The position numbers were made by a program, and so were the translations under genes. A stretch of DNA of 47,031 nucleotides from the NCBI GenBank assembly GCA_964352225.1, contig CAYGRM010000010.1, forward strand, positions 1 to 47,031, in the 5' to 3' direction. How positions within the stretch are numbered: the stretch's first letter is position 1; each line of letters starts with the position of its first letter. Source of the stretch: CAJQQY01 sp964352225. GTDB lineage: Bacteria > Bacteroidota > Bacteroidia > Chitinophagales > Saprospiraceae. Below, one piece after another: positions 33,982 through 42,900 of this stretch. Below the pieces are notes generated by a model. It was not told the origin of the DNA, ran no database searches, and saw nothing but the letters and a program-made list of their open reading frames with translations.

Positions 33982-34128
33982 GATCGACGTGATGATCGTG
34001 GTGGAGACAGACGTCCTGATCGAAGAGACGACCGACGAAACTAATTCAGTTTAGTTATCTGCCTTCGGCAGATAAGTTAAAAATATAAAAACCTGCTTCG
34101 ATTAAGTTCGGAGCAGGTTTTTTGTTTT
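33982..34128 (+). repeat. Direct repeat copy 2: displaced pnp tail and terminator
   Basis: Ungapped copy of 27606-27752. It still encodes the pnp C-terminal residues RRDDRGGDRRPDRRDDRRN and the TAA, but has no upstream reading frame. The words CCTGAAAGATCG just before it (33975-33986) match CCTGAACGGTCA of pnp after allowing a 26-base deletion, again with synonymous differences. Confidence 0.92.
34087..34128 (+). terminator. Duplicated pnp-type terminator
   Basis: AACCTGCTTCGA pairs with TCGGAGCAGGTT, followed by TTTTGTTTT. Compared with the pnp terminator, changes on both arms keep the pairing (for example TTTGA/TCAAG to TTCGA/TCGGA). Confidence 0.88.
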
Positions 34129-34151
34129 ATAAAAAAAATGAAATTTATATT

Positions 34152-34838
34152 TTACTCCTCCTCACACCCCAACAACTTAAACGCAAAATACTCCAACATT
34201 TTTTCCACCTCTCCATAGTCCTCTCCTTCCACACTTACGTCAGTCAATCGAGGCAAATGTTGCGCAAAATAAATATGATTATTCGCCATTTCAAAAAGAT
34301 TACTCGCTAAGGCATTAGGATATTGAAAATCTGAATTAACCTCTGAAATCACCTCTGCCACTTTACTAGATAGATTTTTGTAGTTGCTAAAAAAACCTTC
34401 GGTATTGTCTTTATCTACTTCCTTGGTGTGGTATGCTTTTGTTCCTTCCGAAATGATCAATCGATGAAGTACACTTTCATTCACATACTCGATTGAAGGA
34501 TTATCCTTGGAGGCAAATACAATCGTCTTGATGATAATTTTCAACTTTCGTGTCGAAGACTCAATATTTAAGGTATTGATATCAATCAAATAACTTACCC
34601 ACTCCCAGTACCATGATACCAAGTAAGTTAATAGCAAGTGTTTATTTTCAAAATATCTATAAACAGACGCTTCGGTGGATTTCATCTGGATTGCTAGTTT
34701 TTTAAAATTAAAACTTTCGAATCCTATTTCATCTATCAGAAGAATGCTGTGCCTAATGATCCTTTGTCCAAGTGAAGACTCTTGAGGATCTCTTAAATAC
34801 AATTTTTCGTTAAGACTTATTTTTATTCCGATTGCCAT
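34152..34838 (-). CDS. TetR-family transcriptional regulator
   Basis: A 228-residue regulator with a TetR-type DNA-binding domain near residues 26-72: a first helix (RIIRHSILLIDEIGFESFNF), then the helix-turn-helix KKLAIQMKSTEASVYRYFENK and the following LLLTYLVSW; in parts: LAIQMKSTEASVYRYF. The remaining helical ligand-binding domain has no obvious family. It is divergent from the SulP transporter gene, so control of that gene and of itself is the simplest inference. The 3' end faces the accessory block and its duplicated pnp terminator. Ligand unknown. Confidence 0.82.
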   Translation of the reverse strand: MAIGIKISLNEKLYLRDPQESSLGQRIIRHSILLIDEIGFESFNFKKLAIQMKSTEASVYRYFENKHLLLTYLVSWYWEWVSYLIDINTLNIESSTRKLKIIIKTIVFASKDNPSIEYVNESVLHRLIISEGTKAYHTKEVDKDNTEGFFSNYKNLSSKVAEVISEVNSDFQYPNALASNLFEMANNHIYFAQHLPRLTDVSVEGEDYGEVEKMLEYFAFKLLGCEEE

Positions 34839-34928
34839 AGTAGTAAATCTATTTTTTTGTAAAAATACAAACTAATTGAACAAGTTAGGCTTTTTTTTGT
34901 TTTTGCTCTATAAATTATATTAATAGTA

Positions 34929-34960
34929 TTGCTATTATCTCTAAAAGTTCACTATATTTG
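34929..34960 (+). promoter_or_regulatory. Promoter of the SulP gene
   Basis: TATATTTG at 34953-34960 with a TTG at 34929-34931 (21-base spacer). It lies in the 245-base gap between the divergent TetR and SulP genes; the leader would be about 120 bases. Confidence 0.55.
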
Positions 34961-35083
34961 TTACGTAGTTTACTATTAAACAACGATAAGAAACTATTCC
35001 AAATCTTATTTTCTCAATAATCAATCATAGTAGGATTAAAATATTTGATAAATTCTTCCTCATGGTTTTAAAATTAAAATGAT

Positions 35084-36709
35084 ATGAGTCCATTTAAAAA
35101 CGACGGATTTTTCAAAAATTTAAAGTATGATCTTCCCGCTTCCCTAATTGTATTTTTAGTAGCAGTCCCATTATGTTTAGGAATTGCCTTGGCTTCTGGA
35201 GCTCCTTTATTTTCCGGAATTATTGCAGGTATTGTAGGTGGTATTATTGCAGGGGTATTAAGTGGTTCTCAGCTGGGGGTTAGTGGTCCTGCTGCGGGGT
35301 TAGCAGTTATTGTTTTGACCGCAATTCAAGAGTTAGGTGCTTTCGAAATCTTCTTAGTGGCAGTAGTAATTGGAGGTATTTTTCAATTATTATTAGGTTA
35401 TGCGAAAGCTGGGATTATTGGGTATTATTTTCCATCATCCGTAATTAAAGGAATGTTATCTGGGATTGGAATCATTATATTTTTAAAGCAAATTCCACAC
35501 GCAGTTGGTTATGACAAAGATTATGAAGGTAGTTTAGCTTTCCAACAACCAGATGGTCACAATACTTTTTCTGAATTGTTCTACATGTTTGAAGCAATGA
35601 GTATGGGAGCAATTATCATTTCTTCTGTTTCTATTTTACTCTTGATTTTGTGGGAGCAACCTTTTATGAAAAAAATTAAAGTATTTCAGATTGTTCAAGG
35701 GCCATTAGTAGTAGTGGGATTAGGAATAGTATTGAATTTAGTTTTTCAAAATATTAATGGAATTTCACTTAGTGCAGAGCAAGTAGTGAGCATTCCAGTT
35801 GCTGATAGTATTGGAAGTTTTATCAATCAATTTACATTTCCTGATTTTAGAGCGATAAGCAATCCAGCCGTATGGATCACAGGGCTGACCATTGCAGTTG
35901 TAGCAAGTTTGGAAACTTTACTATGTTTGGAAGCGACTGACAAATTAGATCCTTTCAAGCGAGTGACCCCTGCTAATCAAGAACTAAAAGCTCAAGGAGT
36001 TGCCAATATTGTTTCTGGATTAATCGGAGGATTACCAATTACTCAAGTAATTGTAAGAAGTTCTACTAATATTCAATCAGGTGGTCGGACTAAAGCATCA
36101 GCCATTTTCCACGGATTTATTTTATTAGGTTCTGCCATGGCGATCCCAACTTTATTGAATTTAATTCCATTGGCAAGTTTGGCAGCGATCCTATTTTTAG
36201 TAGGTTACAAATTAGCTAAGCCATCTTTATTTAAGCAAATGTACTCACTAGGACAGACTCACTTTGTGCCATTTATGGTTACCATTTTAGGAATTGTGTT
36301 TACTGATTTATTGATGGGAATCGGAATGGGATTAGCTGTTGCTATTTTCTATGTATTATATAATAACTATAAAAAACCATTCTTATTCGAAGATAAGCAT
36401 CTTAAAGATGGAATTATTCATTTAGCTCTTGCGGAGGATGTTACCTTCATCAACAAAGCGAGTATTCAACGAACATTGAGTCAAATCCCTGATGGTTCGA
36501 AAGTAATTATTGATGCATCTAAATCTATTAATATCGACTTCGATGTTGTCGAAATTATTGAAGAATTTGAAATAAATGCTAAACATAGAAACATTGATCT
36601 AACCATTATTGAAAGAGAACGGAAGGGGGTGACCAATCAAGTAAATGAATTGGAAAATGCAATTGTTAATAACCTACTTCCAATGGATGAAAAAGAAGTA
36701 ACTATTTAA
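35084..36709 (+). CDS. SulP-family anion transporter, probable bicarbonate importer
   Basis: A 541-residue inner-membrane transporter with the SulP fold: ten or more hydrophobic segments, the N-terminal LPASLIVFLVAVPLCLGIALASGAP region, GSQLGVSGPAAGLAV and a central ETLLCLEATDKLDP, NQELKAQGVANI, GGLPITQVIVRSS set. The C-terminal ~100 residues are a STAS domain (DGSKVIIDASKSINIDFDV). SulP proteins carry sulfate, bicarbonate (BicA) or other anions. The nearby SbtA-type gene suggests bicarbonate, as in marine Bacteroidota that pair the two for anaplerotic CO2 fixation (known). No carbonic anhydrase gene is in the window. Sulfate cannot be excluded. Confidence 0.88.
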   Translation: MSPFKNDGFFKNLKYDLPASLIVFLVAVPLCLGIALASGAPLFSGIIAGIVGGIIAGVLSGSQLGVSGPAAGLAVIVLTAIQELGAFEIFLVAVVIGGIFQLLLGYAKAGIIGYYFPSSVIKGMLSGIGIIIFLKQIPHAVGYDKDYEGSLAFQQPDGHNTFSELFYMFEAMSMGAIIISSVSILLLILWEQPFMKKIKVFQIVQGPLVVVGLGIVLNLVFQNINGISLSAEQVVSIPVADSIGSFINQFTFPDFRAISNPAVWITGLTIAVVASLETLLCLEATDKLDPFKRVTPANQELKAQGVANIVSGLIGGLPITQVIVRSSTNIQSGGRTKASAIFHGFILLGSAMAIPTLLNLIPLASLAAILFLVGYKLAKPSLFKQMYSLGQTHFVPFMVTILGIVFTDLLMGIGMGLAVAIFYVLYNNYKKPFLFEDKHLKDGIIHLALAEDVTFINKASIQRTLSQIPDGSKVIIDASKSINIDFDVVEIIEEFEINAKHRNIDLTIIERERKGVTNQVNELENAIVNNLLPMDEKEVTI

Positions 36710-36746
36710 GAGACTGAGATAATAAATTAGAAAATACTCTATGATT

Positions 36747-36784
36747 AAACTCCCTTTCTACCAAAGTAGAAAGGGAGTTTTTTT
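36747..36784. terminator. Bidirectional terminator after the SulP gene
   Basis: AAACTCCCTTTCTAC pairs perfectly with GTAGAAAGGGAGTTT around CAAA, then TTTT. It also serves the convergent LysR gene. Confidence 0.92.
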
Positions 36785-36799
36785 ATGGCTTAATTATTT

Positions 36800-37717
36800 T
36801 TATCCTCTTTCAGGAAAATGTTCTTCACTTATCTGACCTTTATTTTCCTCAATATATTTGACTAAAGCTAAACTTGCAGGAGAAAGTTTTTTACCACTTC
36901 CATACGCTAAATTCCATTGAGTGACTATTGGTAATCCTGTCATTGGGATGATCTTCATTTTTGCTAATGTGAGTTCACCACCTATTCCAATCAAAGGCAT
37001 AATTGAAAGTCCTAGTCCCGCTCTTACCGCTTGTTTGACAGCCTCATTAGAGACTAAATGCATCGTGCGAGATACTTGAATTCGGTTTTTATTTAGATAG
37101 GTTTCCATCGCGGCTCTAGTAGCGGAACCTTCTTCTCTAAATATTAAGGTGTACGCTCCTAATTTTTTTGCACTCATTTTCTTTGGCAAATCAGGATAAC
37201 TTGTTGCGGCCACCAAGTGTAATTCATTTTTTATTAGGGGGATGGTTTCTAACGCTAAATTTTGAGGAATAACGGAAATTAAGGCAAAGTCAATAGTATT
37301 CTCCTTAAGATTTTCCACCACTTTGGTTTTGTTGGTCACATCTACCGAGATCGTTACTCCTGGATATTTACGCATAAATCCAGTTAAAAAATAAGGCATT
37401 ACATACTTACCAGTTGAAGCCGTTGCAACCCTAATATGTCCCGTCAGAATCCCTTTAAATTGATCTACTGAGGCTTCTAGCCTATCTACTTTATCTAAGA
37501 TTTCTGAAGCCAATTCTAAGATCTGAGTGCCAAAATTAGTTACATATAACTTCCTTCCAATCACTTCTGTCAAAGGAATTTCAAACTCATCTTGTAGCTT
37601 TTTTAACTGAATGGAGATCGCAGGTTGGGTCAAATAAAGAGCCTCTGAAGCCTTGGTAATACTACCATATTCACAAACTTTGGTAAAAATCCGTAATTGA
37701 TGTAGCGTGTAATTCAT
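36800..37717 (-). CDS. LysR-family regulator (CbbR/CmpR-like)
   Basis: A 305-residue LysR-type regulator. Residues 1-60 are the winged helix-turn-helix (LHQLRIFTKVCEYGSITKAS, ALYLTQPAISIQLKKLQ). The rest is the two-lobed effector domain, with GHIRVATASTGKYVMPYFL and GLGLSIMPLIGI at the expected places. The N-terminus and the KYVMPYFL segment resemble CbbR/CmpR regulators of carbon fixation and bicarbonate uptake. It is divergent from the small gene-SbtA operon, the usual layout for a LysR protein and its target. Effector unknown. Confidence 0.86.
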   Translation of the reverse strand: MNYTLHQLRIFTKVCEYGSITKASEALYLTQPAISIQLKKLQDEFEIPLTEVIGRKLYVTNFGTQILELASEILDKVDRLEASVDQFKGILTGHIRVATASTGKYVMPYFLTGFMRKYPGVTISVDVTNKTKVVENLKENTIDFALISVIPQNLALETIPLIKNELHLVAATSYPDLPKKMSAKKLGAYTLIFREEGSATRAAMETYLNKNRIQVSRTMHLVSNEAVKQAVRAGLGLSIMPLIGIGGELTLAKMKIIPMTGLPIVTQWNLAYGSGKKLSPASLALVKYIEENKGQISEEHFPERG

Positions 37718-37752
37718 AAACGATTATTTATACAATACATAAAAAACATAAA

Positions 37753-37783
37753 TTTAAGTTAATTAAAATTAATTGCACCTTTG
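37753..37783 (+). promoter_or_regulatory. Promoter and possible LysR operator of the SbtA operon
   Basis: TTTA (37753-37756), a 19-base spacer and CACCTTTG (37776-37783) form the promoter. Between the boxes TTAATT-AA-AATTAA is an inverted repeat (about 37759-37772) of the T-N11-A kind bound by LysR proteins. The AT-rich context makes the operator call tentative. Confidence 0.45.
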
Positions 37784-37823
37784 TCATGTCAAAAAAATTA
37801 ATTCACTTTAAAATAAAAAAATC

Positions 37824-38087
37824 ATGGTAGTCTCAGTATCAGAAACTTTCACACACAAAAACACTTGTACTCAAAAACAAAATTACAAGGAACAAGAGTT
37901 GGAAAAAGTAATCATGAAGATGATGAAAAAGAACGGAATCAGTTCTAAAAAAATCAAAAAATCTAAAGATGGCAAATTAGAACTTTGTAATACTTCTAAT
38001 TTAAAATTACACAGTTTGATTTTACAAGCAGAAGAATTAGGACTAGAATTAAAATTAACTAAGCAAACACTTATTGAAATCAAATAA
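37824..38087 (+). CDS. Small basic protein of unknown function in the bicarbonate operon
   Basis: An 87-residue Lys-rich soluble protein, not recognised. The N-terminal ~25 residues are polar with two Cys-free Thr/Gln stretches and one Cys; the middle is a charged helix (QELEKVIMKMMKKNGISSKK); the end has alternating LKLHSLILQAEELGLELKL. It is not like the PII-type SbtB protein that normally partners SbtA (no T-loop or BC-loop pattern visible). The stop is 3 bases before the SbtA-type ATG, so translation is probably coupled. Its placement as the first gene after the LysR-controlled promoter suggests a role tied to the transporter. A small regulator or nucleic-acid-binding protein is possible. 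Confidence 0.65.
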   Translation: MVVSVSETFTHKNTCTQKQNYKEQELEKVIMKMMKKNGISSKKIKKSKDGKLELCNTSNLKLHSLILQAEELGLELKLTKQTLIEIK

Positions 38088-38090
38088 GCA

Positions 38091-39062
38091 ATGTCGAGTT
38101 TATTCGAAAACGTAACTAACCCAGCTCTACTTTTTTTTATCCTAGGAATTTTGGCTGTTCAATTAAAAAATGATCTAAAAATTCCTGAAAACTCATCCAA
38201 ATTTATTTCAATTTATTTATTATTATCGATTGGATTTAAAGGTGGAAATGAATTATCACACAATGTGATCGACAATACCATCTTAGGAAGTTTAGCTTTA
38301 GGTTTATTTTTAGCGTCCATTATTCCGATAGTTGCCTTCTTTATCCTAAAACAAAAAGTCAATATAAAAAACGCAGGAGCAATCGCTGCAGCGTATGGTT
38401 CAGTAAGTGCCGTTACATTTGTAACGGCCATTTCTTTCCTTGACTTTGAAGGCGTAAGTTTTGATGGATATATGATTGCCGTTATGGCCTTAATGGAGGC
38501 TCCAGCCATCGTACTTGGGATTCTTTTAATCCGAATGTTTAGCAAAGAAGATGAAAATCAAGATAATTCTTTCAAGAAAGTATTTAATCATTCTCTAAAC
38601 AATGCAAGTGTATTTTTGATCCTCGGAAGTTTGGTTATTGGCTACCTAGCTAGTGACCAACAAGCAGAGGGAATCAAACCTTTTACTACTGATATTTTCA
38701 AAGGTTTTCTTTTAGTATTCCTTTTAGATATGGGAATAAGAGCTGGAAGTCAGCTGAATGAAATGAAAAAGAATGGATGGTTTATCTTTTTATTTGCCTG
38801 TATTATTCCATTCTTCAACGGATTATTAGCCTTAGGATTGGCATCCTTAGTGACTAGTTCCCCAGGCAACTTATTACTATTTTCAATCCTTGGTGCAGGA
38901 GCATCTTACATCGCAGTTCCTGCGGCGTTTAAGAATGCAGTTCCTGAAGCAAATCCAGGATTATATCTACCGATGGCTTTGGGAATTACATTCCCTGTAA
39001 ATATAATTATCGGAATACCTTTTTACTATAATATTATAAAAAGTATGGCGGTACTCGCTTAA
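38091..39062 (+). CDS. SbtA-type sodium-dependent bicarbonate transporter
   Basis: A 323-residue inner-membrane protein with about ten hydrophobic segments in two halves, matching the SbtA/DUF897 family. Recognisable pieces are NPALLFFILGILAVQLKNDLKIP, split as NPALLFFILG and LKNDLKIPE; LLLSIGFKGG; AAAYGSVSAVTFVTA; MALMEAPAIVLG; and a mirrored GAGASYIAVPAAFK. SbtA proteins import bicarbonate with Na+ in cyanobacteria and occur in many heterotrophs. Here it follows a small unknown gene by 3 bases under a LysR-type regulator. The gene is shorter than many cyanobacterial SbtA proteins in the central cytoplasmic loop (KEDENQDNSFKK only), where SbtB would bind, consistent with the absence of an SbtB gene (inference). 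Confidence 0.88.
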   Translation: MSSLFENVTNPALLFFILGILAVQLKNDLKIPENSSKFISIYLLLSIGFKGGNELSHNVIDNTILGSLALGLFLASIIPIVAFFILKQKVNIKNAGAIAAAYGSVSAVTFVTAISFLDFEGVSFDGYMIAVMALMEAPAIVLGILLIRMFSKEDENQDNSFKKVFNHSLNNASVFLILGSLVIGYLASDQQAEGIKPFTTDIFKGFLLVFLLDMGIRAGSQLNEMKKNGWFIFLFACIIPFFNGLLALGLASLVTSSPGNLLLFSILGAGASYIAVPAAFKNAVPEANPGLYLPMALGITFPVNIIIGIPFYYNIIKSMAVLA

Positions 39063-39132
39063 TCTACTTTCAAATAACTATTTAAAATTAACTTTTTTAG
39101 CAACTGTTATTAATTCAAAAAAATCATAAGAA

Positions 39133-39312
39133 ATGAATAGTCTACTTTTATTCGTGAATTCAGCTACTCAAAGTAGCAGTAACAATGAGCTTATACCATT
39201 ATTGATGGGCAAGTTAGCAATTGGCTTAGCAATCTTCTCTATGCTATTTTTAATCAGTAAATTATCTGCAGCTGCTGATAAGCAGCAGACCCAATTGCGC
39301 AATAAAATTTAA
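39133..39312 (+). CDS. 59-residue single-span membrane protein downstream of SbtA
   Basis: ATG at 39133 opens a 59-codon frame ending TAA at 39310-39312. It has a hydrophobic start (MNSLLLFVNS), a polar linker (ATQSSSNNEL), one strong membrane helix (about 25-43, GKLAIGLAIFSMLFLI) and a polar tail (AAADKQQTQLRNKI). Codon use resembles the neighbours. It lies 70 bases after the SbtA-type gene on the same strand, with the next terminator further on. I do not recognise a family. A transporter accessory subunit is a plausible idea, comparable in form to small membrane partners of other carriers, but is inferred from position only. Confidence 0.6.
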   Translation: MNSLLLFVNSATQSSSNNELIPLLMGKLAIGLAIFSMLFLISKLSAAADKQQTQLRNKI

Positions 39313-39503
39313 ATACGTATACACCTCTACCGATACTCACAACTTAGCTACTTAAAATTTTTATTTTAAGTCAACTAATTAGAGTTAGGAGTGTTATGAT
39401 AATATATGTCTTACTGCTCAATTAAGAAAAAAGAGATGTCAGAAAAATGAAATAATTGACCAAGACATATTTCAACTAGGATTTTCAATCTGAATATATT
39501 TTC

Positions 39504-39550
39504 AACCGCAATTCCACTTTTAAGCGAAGTGGGCTTGCGGTTTTTTTTTT
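39504..39550 (+). terminator. Terminator of the SbtA operon
   Basis: AACCGCAA..CCACTT pairs with AAGTGG..TTGCGGTT, followed by ten T. The 190 bases before it (39313-39503) hold a small hairpin (ACTTAAAA/TTTTAAGT near 39351) and no gene. Confidence 0.88.
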
Positions 39551-39743
39551 GGGGAAAAACTAAAAATTTAGATGAGGCTATTTCGATTTTAAAATAGTTT
39601 TGAAAGAACTTTATCTACTGTATTAAAAGAGAATAATGAACTGATTTCTATTTTTGTAAAAACGTTAAAAACGGCGAAAGGAAATTTGGAGAAGGAAAAG
39701 AATAATAGAAGATAGATTTTTTTTGAATATCGATATTCGATAT
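39551..39743. other. AT-rich intergenic stretch
   Basis: No gene. A perfect 14-bp palindrome GAATATCGATATTC lies at 39725-39738, next to the first repeat-family terminator. Confidence 0.6.
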
Positions 39744-39801
39744 TCCCAAAAAAGAACCTCCCCGCAAAACTAAATCTGCGGAGAGGATTTCCCAAAAACC
39801 G
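39744..39801 (-). terminator. Repeat-family terminator, element 1
   Basis: Minus-strand order: box CGGTTTTTGGG (39801-39791), hairpin with arms 39778-39791 and 39754-39765 (GGATTT..CTCCGC against GCGGGGAGGTTC), then TTTTTT. It lies downstream of the big minus-strand gene ending at 39973 and starts the family described in the findings. The bases 39802-39972 between are AT-rich and empty. Confidence 0.75.
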
Positions 39802-39972
39802 ATCTTAAAGCATTCTTAAACCGGCTCTAGCACCTAATCATTAAAAACATCTAAATTCTTTTCGAGTCATTTTTTTCTCAAAAAATCAAACTCGTGTTTC
39901 TTTATTTTTCAAGGTGGGGGAAAGTAATCTGCCGTTTGGCAGATCACTTTATGGGGAAAAATAATTTGTATT

Positions 39973-42900
39973 TTAATCTACCAAGATCATTTTTTTGGTA
40001 GCTGTATTATTGTTCGTTTCCATTTGATAATATAAAATTCCAGTTCCATTCAACTCATTATTATTGACATTGACTTCGTGATAACCTTTCGTAAAATCTC
40101 CTTCGATCAATTTTAATACTCGACCTGTCGCATCAAATATTTTCAAACTCACCACACTCGCTTCTGGTAAATTAAAACCAATCATCGTTTCATTTTTAAA
40201 TGGATTCGGTGTATTTTGATACAAGACAAATGCGCTTGCGTTGATCGTTCCTCCCGTATAATTTAACTTCACATCGAATAATTCTGATTCTCCAGAATAC
40301 GCTTCCGCAGTTGTGTATCGATTGGTCAAGATCAAGGCATCACTTAATTGAGTAGCTTGATTGGCAAATAATTTTAAAGAAAATAAAACTTCCCCATCTG
40401 CTACTTTTACCGCACTCGAATGATTCCAGCTGGTGGTCAAAATTCCTTCATCAATCTTGGTAAAACCAAAATTAGTTTCATTCAAATTCTCCAACTGTGA
40501 CTCCACATCAAGTAGCGTTACATCTTTAAATTCTAACGCAAACTGATAACCGATAGCATTAAAATCTTTTGCGATGAAATCAACGCTAAAGGTTTCGCCC
40601 TCTTTTATTTTTTTATTTTCTAAATTAAAAATGAGCGTTCCCTCCACATTTCTTGAATCTGTTCCTAATAAAGTATTTGGCGAAGCCGAACCATTGACGT
40701 CACCTATTTTTATTCCGACAAAATCTGCTTGAGCACTTTCCGTTAAGTTTTCAAATTCCGCAGTCTCAGGGAAAGTCGTTTGAAAAGGATTGGCTGAATT
40801 ATCAAAAACGAAATCTGATGGGACAAATCTCCATGAAGTATTATTTTCTAACTCATCATCAATGTGCAAAATTAACGCTCGTAATTTCACAATATCCAAA
40901 GTCGTCACCGACTCAGAATGGTTAGCATCAGCAGCAATTATTTTATAAGGAGAATCCAATAATTCAAGTCCTAAAATATGCTTTGAAATCAAAACCAAAT
41001 CGAAAGTGGTCACTCCGTTCAAGTAATTCATATTTTTTTCAGGGGTAACTGAATAATCTCCACCTGGCTCCAAAGGAGTAAAAATATAATTTCCATCCAT
41101 TTCAGTTATTGCAGGAGGAATACCTGCCCCACCTAATTGGACAGTTACGTCTTCTACCATTTCTTGGTTTTCAGTTTCTACTTGACCAAAAATAGACAAG
41201 GCAGATGGTAATCCACAAACTCCGCTTGGATCTTGAACTGAAATTAAAGTGGAACAAAAATCTTGATTTCCTTCCTCGTCAGTCACCCATATTTCAATTG
41301 GAAAAATTCCATTAGCCGTAATATCTCCGCATGAAATCACTAAACTATCCTGATTCACATCTGAAGAAAAAGAGAATTGCAAATTTGGATATCCAGAACA
41401 ATTATCATAGCTACTTCCTGATTCAAAATCTGTCGCCCAAATCGTCACATCACCTGATGTTGGCATTACAACTGTTGCCAAACCAAGGATACAAACTGGG
41501 GTTGGTTTTTTAGCGTCTTTAACAATAAAGTTATTTTCGCAAGAAGTGAAATTTCCACATCCATCAGAAACGGTAAAAGTCAGCGAGTAAGAACCATTAT
41601 TAAATAGACCAGAGGCTTCCGTTCCATTTCCAGAAATTCCATTGCTAAATTCCCAGGTTGTTTCTAAGTCAGCCTCGGCAGTACAATCATCTGAAGCTTC
41701 AATATTAAATGTGGCTAGGGTTGCTCCACAATCTTCTTCATAATTTTCAACCACCGCTGGAATATTGCAAACATCAATTACTGGAGCAGAAGAATTATTA
41801 ATTTTCACTACTTGAGTATAGTGCCAAACTCCAGGCCCAGGTATAGTTGGATCTGTATTTGGTTCTGCTTGGCACCAATCAACTACATGCCACTTTCTTA
41901 AAATTTTCACACATGCTGGTGCTTGAATTTCTAGGTAAGTATCGGTGTAACCAACTGCAATAAAATCACAAGCATCTTCATGCAAAACAGGTCGATCATA
42001 AGGAGATGGTAATTGGTCAGGTTCGAGTCCTACGCCACAAGTGATTCCTGTATAATCTACTGGCCAATCGACATCATCAGTTGGATCATTATTATTATTT
42101 GGATTGATATAAAATGGTTCGTCGTTTTCTACATAAATCATTTGAATACAAGAAGCGGTTAATCCTTCATTATCAGTAGCTGTCCAAACTCTGGTAATCT
42201 CTCCCACTCCTCCACACCCAATATTTACATTACTATCAACATACGCAACTGAAGGATTTCCACAATTATCGGTCGCCGTCGCCTCTCCTGTCAAGGAAAG
42301 ATCTTCATAATCATCATCGCAAAAAACAGTAATGTCAGCTGGACAAGTAACAATTGGATTAAGTTTATCTTGGACATCTACATTCACCATGCAAGAGTTA
42401 ACATTACCTTTTGCATCCTTTACTCTTAATTCGACTAAGACATCACCTTCCAAATCACAGCATGAAAAAGGTACCGTATCTGCAAAATCAGTTGCGTTAT
42501 TTCCAGCACAATTTGGATTGTCCATCCTTCGAACTTTGTACTCTACGATACCACAATTATCAAGACTACCATCATCAAAAGTCATTGCATTCGACAAAGC
42601 TGTTCCATCGTACCCCAAAGCAACTACTGTATTAATATCGCAAATAGCAGTTGGAGCAAAATCGTCTTCTATCGTCAAAATCAAAGAATAAAATGATTCA
42701 TTTCCACAAGCATCAGTTGCATAATAAGTAATCGTATGATTACCTATTGGAGCATTTACCAATAATCCCCCATTCCCAATTATATCTCCAAAAGGTGTCT
42801 CAATATATACATCAAAACTATTTCCAGAACAGTTGTCAGATAATCCTATGGCTGGTAAAGGTACATTAGCAGCACAACTACTAGAATTTGTTCCAGCAGA

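Noticed and set aside
27606..34128. Phage or integrative element with its own integrase
   Set aside because: No integrase, transposase or structural phage gene is visible in the block; the tail-fibre-like protein is a common Bacteroidota surface family.
37824..38087. SbtB/PII-like regulator
   Set aside because: The size fits but there is no PII fold pattern (no T-loop, no BC-loop glycine motif) and the protein is strongly basic.
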